Source of the DNA: Candidatus Melainabacteria bacterium
Lineage (GTDB): Bacteria; Cyanobacteriota; Vampirovibrionia; Vampirovibrionales; JAJTHC01
DNA: 22,061 nt
NCBI GenBank assembly: GCA_026389055.1
Contig: JAPLIO010000124.1
Span: 1-22,061, forward strand
Reading direction: 5' to 3'
In this document: one piece after another, positions 15,953 through 22,061 of the stretch
How the letters are laid out: each line of letters begins with the position of its first letter
Numbering within the stretch: position 1 is the stretch's first letter
Translations under genes and position numbers: made by a program
Notes under the pieces: generated by a model
Seen by the model: the letters and a program-made list of their open reading frames with translations, nothing else
Told to the model about the DNA's origin: nothing
Databases searched by the model: none

Positions 15953-16960
15953 ATGAGTACGCAGGTTGTGGTAAAATCTCCTAGCATTAAACATAAACAA
16001 CAAACCCTATTTGAGCCACCTAGTACCTCTTTAAGCTTAGAAGGCTATAAATTTATCGATTTATTTGCTGGCATTGGTGGTATCCGTATTCCTTTTGATG
16101 AATTAAATGCTCAATGTGTTTTTTCTTCTGAATGGGATAAACATTCCCAGCAGACCTATATGCTTAATTTTGGAGAATTACCCTTTGGAGATATTACTCA
16201 AATAGAAGCCTCTCAAGTTCCTTCGTTTGATATTTTACTGGCTGGATTTCCTTGTCAGCCTTTTTCAAATGCAGGACATAAAAAAGGATTCGATGATGTA
16301 AGAGGAACGCTTTTTTTTGATATTTGTAGAATTATTGAACACCACAAGCCTGAAGTATTACTTTTGGAAAATGTAAAAGGCTTTAAAAATCACGATAAAG
16401 GGAATACTTTTTCCGTTGTCAAAAGCCATTTGAACCAATTAGGTTATACTGTTTATTCCCAAGTGTTAAATTCAAAAGATTTCGGCTTACCACAAAACAG
16501 AGAACGAATTTATATTGTTGCGTTTAAATCACCCGTTTTTTTCAAGTTCCCGAACCCACCTTTGAGTCCGACCTTTGTGGAATCCATCTTAGAACAAACC
16601 GTGGGTGAAGAATATACACTGTCCGACAAGTTATGGGGCGGGCATCAGCGAAGAAAACAAGAACACTTAAATAAAGGTAATGGCTTTGGGTATTCTTTAT
16701 TCCATCCTCATTCCAGTTATACGAGTACGATTTCAGCACGTTATTATAAAGATGGCTCTGAAATTTTGATTGCCCAAGAAGACAAAAATCCACGTAAGCT
16801 AACCCCAAGAGAAGCCGCTCGTTTGCAAGGGTTTCCAGAACATTACAAAGTATCTGCTAGTAAAGTACAGGCGTACAAGCAATTTGGCAACAGTGTTTCA
16901 GTGCCAGTGATTAGGGCATTAGCAACAGAAATTGCCTCTGCACTCAAAGGACAAAATTAA
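15953..16960 (+). CDS. DNA (cytosine-5) methyltransferase of a type II R-M system
   Basis: This 335-aa enzyme methylates C5 of cytosine within a short recognition site using S-adenosylmethionine. Motifs in order are DLFAGIGGIRIPF (I, SAM binding), SSEWDKHSQQTY (II), GDIT (III), GFPCQPFSNAG (IV, catalytic Cys in PCQ), ENVKGF (VI), QNRERIYIVAF (VIII), RLQGFP (IX) and QFGNSVSVPVIRALA (X). The target-recognition region lies between VIII and IX and does not let me name the site. A ~35-residue N-terminal extension precedes motif I. GC content is visibly lower than in wecB upstream, as in the nuclease gene that follows directly, which indicates horizontal acquisition of the pair. Confidence 0.95.
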   Translation: MSTQVVVKSPSIKHKQQTLFEPPSTSLSLEGYKFIDLFAGIGGIRIPFDELNAQCVFSSEWDKHSQQTYMLNFGELPFGDITQIEASQVPSFDILLAGFPCQPFSNAGHKKGFDDVRGTLFFDICRIIEHHKPEVLLLENVKGFKNHDKGNTFSVVKSHLNQLGYTVYSQVLNSKDFGLPQNRERIYIVAFKSPVFFKFPNPPLSPTFVESILEQTVGEEYTLSDKLWGGHQRRKQEHLNKGNGFGYSLFHPHSSYTSTISARYYKDGSEILIAQEDKNPRKLTPREAARLQGFPEHYKVSASKVQAYKQFGNSVSVPVIRALATEIASALKGQN

Positions 16961-17485
16961 ATGAAGCATGAACTCAAAAAATTAACAGTACCTAATGAAA
17001 AGTTGGATTTTAATCTCAAATTTTACTTCATGCTAATGTTTTCAGAAAGTATCAATCAGTCAATTATTTCAAATTCAGGTTCAAATTATGAAGATCGAAT
17101 TAGAAGTGTTTTAGTTAAGGCTGGTGTGCCGAATGAAAGCATTACTAAGGAACACGATGCGAATGATAAAAGTACAGAATTTGACTTCTTTTTTACTTTG
17201 GAGGGTAAAACCATCGGTATTGGGGCGAAAAGAACACTCAGAGAACGTTACAAACAATTCGCTAAAACAGCCCATACAAGCAAAATCGATGTATGGATTG
17301 AAATAACTTTAGGCGTTGATTCAACAGAAGGTAAAGTCCAAACAATTTGCCAACAACATGATATTGTTCTTTTTGTGGCTGATGAAATTTATCAAACTCA
17401 TGGTTATCTTCAAAATGAGAAAAATTGCTATTCCGTTAATGATTTAACATTAGATACCCTAAAAAAACTAGCAGATAGCAACTAA
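16961..17485 (+). CDS. Probable type II restriction endonuclease, compact EcoRII-C-like PD-(D/E)XK fold
   Basis: The 174-aa protein starts immediately after the methyltransferase stop (TAA then ATG), with AAAGGA nine bases upstream. Three blocks match the EcoRII C-terminal nuclease pattern: SNYEDRIRSVLVKAG (helix with acidic residue), STEFDFFF (in place of PDF), then GIGAKRTLRERYKQF, equivalent to the K-TxxKDRWRQ block carrying the catalytic Lys. A later LFVADEIYQTHGYL fits the terminal LVV-P-xIHxxY block. It lacks the N-terminal effector domain of EcoRII itself, and at 174 residues is shorter than related single-domain enzymes I know of (such as PspGI and SsoII). Base composition is strongly AT-rich. 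Function as the nuclease partner is supported by the operon. The exact fold family and recognition site are inference. Confidence 0.68.
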   Translation: MKHELKKLTVPNEKLDFNLKFYFMLMFSESINQSIISNSGSNYEDRIRSVLVKAGVPNESITKEHDANDKSTEFDFFFTLEGKTIGIGAKRTLRERYKQFAKTAHTSKIDVWIEITLGVDSTEGKVQTICQQHDIVLFVADEIYQTHGYLQNEKNCYSVNDLTLDTLKKLADSN

Positions 17486-17571
17486 CAACCCCACTTTCCC
17501 GACCCCATTTAGCCAGCGTTGGACGAAAAGCAAGGGGTTGCTTCTCTTGCAAACAATAAAACCACCACACA

Positions 17572-17612
17572 ACAATGCCCTTAGGAAAAAGTTTTTTTCC
17601 TAAGGGCATTGT
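17572..17612. terminator. Strong palindrome between the R-M cassette and tRNA-Pro
   Basis: A perfect 19-bp stem (17572-17590 with 17594-17612, 3-base loop) contains AATGCCCTTAGGAAAAA and its complement. It ends two bases from the tRNA 3' end, where it could terminate or process the tRNA transcript, and it also lies 86 bp after the nuclease stop, so it may serve both directions. The following T-run is short on either strand. Confidence 0.6.
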
Positions 17613-17614
17613 TT

Positions 17615-17688
17615 TCGGGAAGACAGGATTCGAACCTGCGACCCTCTGCTCCCAAAGCAGATGCGCTACCAAGCTGCGCCACTTCCCG
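17615..17688 (-). tRNA. tRNA-Pro(TGG)
   Basis: On the minus strand a 74-nt cloverleaf begins CGGGAAG and ends CTTCCCG plus discriminator A. The D arm is GCGCAGCTTGGTAGCGC. The anticodon arm is CTGC-TTTGGGA-GCAG, with anticodon TGG. The T arm is CAGGTTCGAATCCTG. CCA is not encoded. All helices pair. The C-G first pair, unusual for many tRNAs, is typical of bacterial tRNA-Pro. Confidence 0.96.
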
Positions 17689-18118
17689 AAATTTGATTAC
17701 TTAACAAGATTATAACAAGCATAGCCGTTAAGCAACCCTTTCCTTGAATAAAAGCTCCTATTATTAGAGGACAAACCTTCATGTTTCCATGGCTTCAGCC
17801 GAAAGCAAGTGTATACGCAAAAAATAAAGGTCTTCTGCCCCTGAAAGGCAGTGGTACCTTTTACTAACGACTAGTTTTTCTTATTTCTTAAAAGGATTGT
17901 GTTCTGGGTTCCAGTTTCTACCTTGTTGGGTAGCCACTGTAACCAACCAACCAAGGATGGATGGTCTTCCGCACGTCTTTATCGCTTCATTACCCTGCTA
18001 CGTTTGTGGGTGTAATGCCGTGATGATGGTGTATTTTAGCCATTCAATGCCCACCTGAACCCCACCCGTTTGTGGTTTGGTTTAACTGTAGGCACTGCCT
18101 TAAAGGAACCTTGGTTGT
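17689..18118. other. Intergenic region upstream of the TPR gene
   Basis: About 430 bp hold the tRNA promoter and a two-part hairpin at 17826-17861 (AAAGGT/ACCTTT enclosing CTGCC/GGCAG). Further on are a tract of AACC repeats and GGATGG repeats near 17940-17963. I saw no signature of 6S, SRP, RNase P or tmRNA. The leader of the TPR gene, with AAAGGA at 18103-18108, lies at the right end. Confidence 0.4.
17709..17714 (-). promoter_or_regulatory. -10 element of tRNA-Pro
   Basis: TATAAT on the minus strand lies about 20 bases upstream of the tRNA 5' end, a usual position for a tRNA promoter. The upstream -35 candidate, TTGCTT, is at 15-bp spacing and weak. Confidence 0.5.
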
Positions 18119-18451
18119 ATGAATCCATTTAATCCCTTTTCACCGTTTCAACAGTTCGGTTCCGAAAATCCACAAAATTCGTCTGCAATAACAGGAGACC
18201 CTTCAGCGGTTGTTTCTCCGCAACGTGGATTAGTGCAATTTCAATCGTTGTTAAAAACAACCACTAGCCAGTTTGGTGCCGTGCAGGCACAGGAATGGTG
18301 GGGCTTAACCCAAGAAGCGGCTTGCCCTAAAGTGATTTTAGATGTGCTTAAATCCTATTATCAAGATTTATTAACCACCGCCCCCGAAAACCCTGAAGCC
18401 ATAGTTCGTTCTGCTTGGTGCAAATGGCGAATGGGCGAATTATTAGGATAG
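18119..18451 (+). CDS. N-terminal part of a TPR protein (frame ends at 18451)
   Basis: A 110-aa frame begins at a good ATG with AAAGGA about eleven bases upstream. The N-terminus is Asn/Pro/Phe-rich (MNPFNPFSPFQQFG), then helical to SAWCKWRMGELLG, where it stops. The next frame overlaps it by 37 bp and has no ribosome site. Joining the two at ELL reads smoothly into IGLQLEHRIYSLVDHWFVMA. The two frames most likely form a single gene of about 540 codons broken by one indel near 18430-18450, or a sequencing error. I see no canonical slippery heptamer for programmed frameshifting. Confidence 0.6.
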   Translation: MNPFNPFSPFQQFGSENPQNSSAITGDPSAVVSPQRGLVQFQSLLKTTTSQFGAVQAQEWWGLTQEAACPKVILDVLKSYYQDLLTTAPENPEAIVRSAWCKWRMGELLG

Positions 18452-19725
18452 GCTTACAGCTAGAACACCGTATTTATAGCCTAGTAGACCATTGGTTTGT
18501 GATGGCAGAAGGACGGTGGCACCAACTACAGAAAAAACAGTTAGATGCTGGCATGCTAAAAGCGTTATCGATGGTTGACTTATCTCATCATTCCGCTACT
18601 TCGGCGGTGGATTTACCCTTTCCTACCATGGGCAAGCAAATTATACCTGAAGGCTTTGCTTTCAACGCCACCAATGTAGATGTGATGGAGAATCTAACCC
18701 AAGTATTAACCAGTGGGTTGCAACACGTAGCAGAACCTCCCGCTTCATTGGCTTCTAACCAACTAGTTTCTGTTGGTAACAGTAATAATAAAGCCATTGT
18801 ACCAGTCGTTATACGCTCAGAATGGGCGATGCTGCTGAATAAATCAGTCCATGGCAAAGCCATTCGGTTGTTGGAGCAGGAAGACTGGGAAATTGCCATT
18901 CCGACCTTAGAAGAGTGGTTAGAATTGCATAGCGAAGATACCGATGTTTATTATGCGTTGGTGCAAGCATGTTACGCTTCGCAACGGTTGGTGAAAGGGC
19001 TTTATTATTGCAGAGTATTACTCAATAAATTGCCACACCATGCTAAAGGCTATCACGCAATGGCGATGATTGCTCATGCGTTAGATGATGTGGATGGGGC
19101 GATTGAAGCCTATAAAACGGCTATTACCTTTGGGTTAGACCCTTCATGGACGGCGAGTATTGCCAGAGAATTAGCAACGCTTTTTATCAGCGAAAAACAA
19201 GATGCAGATCATTCCATTGCATGCTTAAAGCTTTCTCAGGAACTACACCCTGCAGAACTGGAAGCTCAATTTCAGTTAGCAGAATTATACTGTGATTTAG
19301 GCGAATATCATCAAGCCATTACGGCTTATGAAACCTTGGCGGTTTTACAACCCACCAATGCGGATATTTTTGGGTTTTTGGGCTTCCTGTATTGGCAAGT
19401 AGATAGATTTACGCAAGCCCAAGAAGCTTATTTAAAGACTATTGAGTTAGAACCCACTAATGCCATTGCCTATAATAACCTTGGCGTATTGTATTTGGAT
19501 GTACATGGCGATAGCTCAAAGGCGTTACAGCAATTTGAATCGGCTACAAGTATTAATCCTCATTACACGATGGCGTGGTTTAACCAAGGGCGGGTGTTTC
19601 AGCAGCAAGGGCAAGTTCAACGCGCTAAAACCAGCTATCGTAAGGCTCAAGCCTTGAACGATGGGGAATTCTGCGAATTAGATGCTTCGGAATTAAAAAG
19701 CCGTCTGCAACAGCTGGGTGAATAG
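18415..19725 (+). CDS. Tetratricopeptide repeat protein (main part)
   Basis: This 436-codon frame opens at a TTG inside the preceding frame (the first ATG is at 18424). It carries at least six TPR units in its C-terminal 270 residues, for example DTDVYYALVQACYASQ, AKGYHAMAMIAHALDDVDG, LEAQFQLAELYCDLGEYHQA, ADIFGFLGFLYWQVDRFTQA, NAIAYNNLGVLYLDVHG and YTMAWFNQGRVFQQQGQVQR. TPR arrays form superhelical protein-binding surfaces. No signal peptide or membrane segment is seen, so it is probably cytoplasmic. The partner is unknown. It is probably the 3' portion of one gene with the preceding frame. Confidence 0.85.
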   Translation: MVQMANGRIIRIGLQLEHRIYSLVDHWFVMAEGRWHQLQKKQLDAGMLKALSMVDLSHHSATSAVDLPFPTMGKQIIPEGFAFNATNVDVMENLTQVLTSGLQHVAEPPASLASNQLVSVGNSNNKAIVPVVIRSEWAMLLNKSVHGKAIRLLEQEDWEIAIPTLEEWLELHSEDTDVYYALVQACYASQRLVKGLYYCRVLLNKLPHHAKGYHAMAMIAHALDDVDGAIEAYKTAITFGLDPSWTASIARELATLFISEKQDADHSIACLKLSQELHPAELEAQFQLAELYCDLGEYHQAITAYETLAVLQPTNADIFGFLGFLYWQVDRFTQAQEAYLKTIELEPTNAIAYNNLGVLYLDVHGDSSKALQQFESATSINPHYTMAWFNQGRVFQQQGQVQRAKTSYRKAQALNDGEFCELDASELKSRLQQLGE

Positions 19726-19767
19726 AAAATACCCTTAACACCTAACGTTTTTTTATGAATACAGAAG

Positions 19768-20052
19768 GTTATCGCTTCGGGCTAGGGCTTCATGGGGGGT
19801 ACCATTTGGGCACCCCCACACCCCCCGCAAAATTAAGGGGCTACTCGCCGCCCCCTTAATAATCCCCAGGGGAACAACTGGTTAATCGGCTTTCATGTAC
19901 GTTGGAAATAGGCTTGAGCGGAAGCTCTGAAGTTCCCTAAATGCTCTGCTTCGCTACGCTCGCACCAGCCTATCTCCAACTGCCTATGGTTTGAAGCTAT
20001 CAATTTTAATAAAAGCTAGCAAAAATTGAGCATGCAACTTTGTTGTCAAGTG
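19768..20052. repeat. Structured dispersed repeat (~285 bp), copy 2
   Basis: This is the second copy of the 7351-7636 repeat. Its stems include ATTAAGGGG/CCCCTTAAT (19832-19860) and GTTGGAAATAGGCT with AGCCTATCTCCAAC (19901-19914 with 19967-19980). Both differ from copy 1 by changes on both arms that keep pairing. The GC-rich first hairpin carries one mismatch here, and the terminal CTAGCAAAA stem is weaker. It lies directly after the TPR gene and before the small hairpin repeat. Confidence 0.75.
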
Positions 20053-20057
20053 GCAAG

Positions 20058-20128
20058 CTTTTGCCCATGCGGTGGACGGAAAGCATCGGCGACTGCAGAG
20101 CAAACGCGATGGTCGTTCCTACTGGTGG
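20058..20128. repeat. Small dispersed hairpin repeat, copy 2
   Basis: This copy matches 33-104 with a few substitutions and starts six bases after the larger repeat ends. It lies 28 bp beyond the stop codon of the minus-strand half-transporter gene. Apart from the two repeats, 19726-20155 contains no gene. Confidence 0.6.
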
Positions 20129-20155
20129 TACAAAATCCAATCATTGAAGCCGTTC

Positions 20156-21271
20156 TTAAGCCGACTGTTTTTCTGGCACGGTCTGCAAAACAAGCATCCC
20201 TAATAACACTGCGGCACTTTCAACTACAAAGGCTAAGCTCCAATCATGGATACCACCAAAGGCGGCTTGAATAGGTGAATGCTCAATCCATTGCCCAATA
20301 ACCAATATGGCTAAAAACTGTGGTGTGCAGATAAATAAGTTCAAGAAGCGTAGCATGACTCGTTCGTCGTCCTTGGTCATCGGGTTTTTCAACAACGCAA
20401 ACGGAATGGATAAGATAGTTGCCCATGCAACGCCAGCCCCAACCAGCATATAAAATACACCCATAGCCGAATGAACCCACGAAGCCACACCAAAACTCAA
20501 GCCCATGCAAGCTAGGGTAACGGTAAGCATTCGTTTTTTACGCCATTTTTTGCCTAATAACGCTAGAGGAATCGTTAGCAATAAGCCCACCAAGCCAAAT
20601 ACCATAAAGGCTAACATTGCGGTACTTCGGGCTTCTGTATTCGTATCTGCGTAAAACTCTTGTTTATCTAAGGTTTCTAGTAAAGGCAAAGTAGCAAAAT
20701 TCCCTAACGCTTGTTCTGCTTCGGGTATCGCCCCTTCGGTTTGGGTATCTAGGGTTTTCTCGTAAAGCGGAAATTCCAACAACGCTAGTTTTAATTCAAT
20801 GACTCGTTCGGTTTTAGAAATACCTGTGGAAAGTGTCTTATCGACTGCCAATTGTTGAATGGTAGCAACAGCTTGTTTCATCGTTCGCCCTAAATACGGT
20901 ACCAACGCCGCATCTAGCTGGATGTTTAAGCTGGTAATATCCGCAATGGTCGGTACAATCAATTTTTTTCGTTGGGTACTAATAGCTGTTACCGTATTGC
21001 TTAGTGTTTTATAGTCTGTCTCTGTCGCCACATGGGCATCAATAGCTTGAGCTACCTGATACAAGGCTTCTTCTTTTTTGTAGCTTGTTTGAGACATATC
21101 TGGCAGGTCGTAAATGGTACTCACGACAAACGGCGTTAAATAAATGAATAGGCACATAACACCTATCCATACGAATTGAACGCCTAAGAAGCCCAAAGCT
21201 AACTTTTGTAGCGTTATGACGCTTAAAGAAGCATTGGTTTGAGGTGGTTGTGATAGTGTGGCATTACTCAT
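20156..21271 (-). CDS. MFS-like protein resembling only the C-terminal half of a GPH/SLC45-type symporter
   Basis: The 371-aa product has a first membrane segment near 30-51 (VQFVWIGVMCLFIYLTPFVV, like TM7 of glycoside-pentoside-hexuronide/SLC45 symporters). About 165 soluble, mostly helical residues follow (52-216), then five membrane segments near 219-239, 248-265, 270-294, 308-328 and 345-363. The stretch GVAWATILSIPFALL with FLNLFICTPQFLAILVIG closely follows the TM10-TM11 pattern of that family. The N-terminal six-helix half is absent, and the upstream 230 bp do not encode it. The ATG at 21271 has no strong ribosome site. It could be a half-transporter that pairs with another protein, or a non-transporting derivative. 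Membrane location is sure, family assignment moderately so. Confidence 0.7.
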   Translation of the reverse strand: MSNATLSQPPQTNASLSVITLQKLALGFLGVQFVWIGVMCLFIYLTPFVVSTIYDLPDMSQTSYKKEEALYQVAQAIDAHVATETDYKTLSNTVTAISTQRKKLIVPTIADITSLNIQLDAALVPYLGRTMKQAVATIQQLAVDKTLSTGISKTERVIELKLALLEFPLYEKTLDTQTEGAIPEAEQALGNFATLPLLETLDKQEFYADTNTEARSTAMLAFMVFGLVGLLLTIPLALLGKKWRKKRMLTVTLACMGLSFGVASWVHSAMGVFYMLVGAGVAWATILSIPFALLKNPMTKDDERVMLRFLNLFICTPQFLAILVIGQWIEHSPIQAAFGGIHDWSLAFVVESAAVLLGMLVLQTVPEKQSA

Positions 21272-21505
21272 TGGGGAAGTAGTCTTTATCCAAGTTTAAA
21301 ATAGTATTATACCCCCAAAAGTAGGTTGGTTTCAACCTGCGGAAGCGGATTGTTAGTATTTTCTTCACATACCCTCAAGTTTTAGGTATAAAGACCGACT
21401 TTACCAATAGACCCCCCATAGGCGTCAACCCTTTTAGCTTATTTTTTAAACTCAATAGTTTAGTGTGAAACAACGGTGTAAAGCCAAGTAAAGGAAGAAA
21501 ACACA

Positions 21506-21958
21506 ATGCCCAAAAAAACAAACAACAACCGCATTACTAAAGCCAACCAATACAAAGCCTACTATGGCATTACCTTAATTGAAACACTCATGTCTGTCGG
21601 CTTGCTGGGTGTGGTACTCATCCCCCTGCTCATGACTTCCACCGCCTACCTCAGCACCAAACTACTAAAACACCGCTCTACAACAGAACTCTCTCAAAAC
21701 GTCAACGCCTTAGGTGCCAAGCTCAATACCCTAACCGCTTCAACAGCTGGCGTCAACCCCCTCACCGCCACCGCCACCAATTTAGAACTCATGGTTAAAA
21801 ACCCCGATGGCACAAAAAGAGTCTATCAATACAGCATCGTTGGAACTGCAGGCACCCAACGGTTACGAGAATTTCAAGGCACCAGCCAAAATAGAACCAG
21901 TGCCTCTGCCTTACGCAGTTTAAGAAGCTGTCTTCATAGTGTAGGATTTGTTGTATAA
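21506..21958 (+). pseudogene. Type IV prepilin-like protein gene interrupted by an IS
   Basis: The product begins with a basic leader and a prepilin peptidase site, KAYYG followed by ITLIETLMSVGLLGVVLIPLL, with the Glu at +5 of the mature protein and a hydrophobic helix used for pseudopilin or pilin assembly. AAGGAAG precedes the ATG at 21506 at good spacing. After about residue 138 the sequence appears to come from the insertion element: the last residues (SCLHSVGFVV) lie in what looks like the IS end, and the stop overlaps the IS promoter. The 3' part of the gene is not in the window, so the size of the intact protein is unknown. Confidence 0.75.
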
Positions 21959-22061
21959 TGGTTGGATAGAAAAGAGCTACCCATGGACTATCCAACTGAT
22001 TTAACAGACAAACAATACAACCTGATCGCCGATTTGTTCAATGTAGGAAACTACGGTCAGG
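21924..22061 (+). mobile_element. IS5-family-like insertion sequence, left end (partial)
   Basis: A transposase gene starts at 21983, and the upstream ~60 bp has the form of an IS end (GAAGCTGTCTTCATAG from about 21924). It includes a promoter with a perfect -10, TATAAT at 21954-21959. The exact boundary cannot be fixed because the right end is outside the window. A TAA directly before the proposed end could be one half of a target duplication. The end does not match the terminal repeats of the 171-bp element. Confidence 0.6.
21983..22061 (+). CDS. IS5-family transposase, N-terminal fragment (runs off window)
   Basis: The first 26 codons read MDYPTDLTDKQYNLIADLFN and onward, the typical opening of IS5-family DDE transposases with the DUF4096 N-terminal domain (usual pattern Y-DLTD-QW-LI-PLF). 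The catalytic domain lies beyond the window. AAAGAG is a modest ribosome site. Confidence 0.8.
   Translation, partial: MDYPTDLTDKQYNLIADLFNVGNYGQ

Noticed and set aside
15870..17615. Integration of the R-M cassette at the tRNA-Pro 3' end
   Set aside because: No direct repeat of the tRNA 3' end is found near 15870-15950 and there is no integrase, so tRNA proximity alone does not support an island.
17900..18118. Possible structured ncRNA (6S, SRP or RNase P) before the TPR gene
   Set aside because: None of the conserved core sequences of these RNAs was found, and only scattered short complementarity is seen.
1..22061. CRISPR array
   Set aside because: No regularly spaced direct repeats and no cas-like genes were seen.

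Overview
The window is about 22 kb of bacterial chromosome carrying flagellar, envelope and restriction-modification genes. Coding density is high, genes lie on both strands, and repeats fill the gaps. The gene set (two paralogous flagellins beside a Maf-type flagellin glycosylation protein, a type IV prepilin-like gene, a Ski2/Mtr4-like RNA helicase of the type found in Cyanobacteria and relatives, WecB, a CaCA antiporter) points to a motile Gram-negative bacterium. A non-photosynthetic relative of Cyanobacteria (Vampirovibrionia/Melainabacteria-like) is my best guess. This is an inference from gene content, not a phylogeny.

Layout. 1-249: gene end region with a small dispersed hairpin repeat. 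250-6679: flagellar block with Maf (minus), an unrecognised 543-aa single-TM protein (plus) and two flagellins (minus). A 171-bp MITE-like element occurs twice here, once in the 3' end of the 543-aa gene and once in frame inside the second flagellin. 6680-7756: long gap with one doubtful small ORF, a possible gene remnant and a ~286-bp structured repeat. 7757-15869: core genes: a degenerate GT2-like membrane protein with a Cys-containing C-terminal domain, a secreted 398-aa protein, the Ski2-like helicase (convergent), a Na+/Ca2+-type antiporter and WecB. 15870-17485: a low-GC two-gene restriction-modification cassette (C5 cytosine methyltransferase plus a compact EcoRII-C-like nuclease). 17486-18118: a strong palindrome and tRNA-Pro(TGG). 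18119-19725: a TPR protein split over two frames. 19726-20155: second copies of both dispersed repeats. 20156-21271: a protein resembling only the C-terminal half of an MFS symporter. 21506-22061: a prepilin gene cut by an IS5-type insertion that runs off the window.

Maf and the flagellins form a functional unit: Maf proteins glycosylate flagellin before export. The MITE places a 58-codon insertion at the conserved helix break of flagellin 2, so either that flagellin is lost or an extended flagellin is made. The window shows repeated mobile-element activity: two MITE copies, two copies each of two other repeats, one IS, and a compositionally foreign R-M cassette.

The most notable observation is the 171-bp element. 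With its 3-bp target duplication it adds 174 bp (58 codons), it is open in exactly one of six frames, and in the flagellin it sits in that frame. This is comparable in principle to the Rickettsia palindromic elements that insert into proteins.
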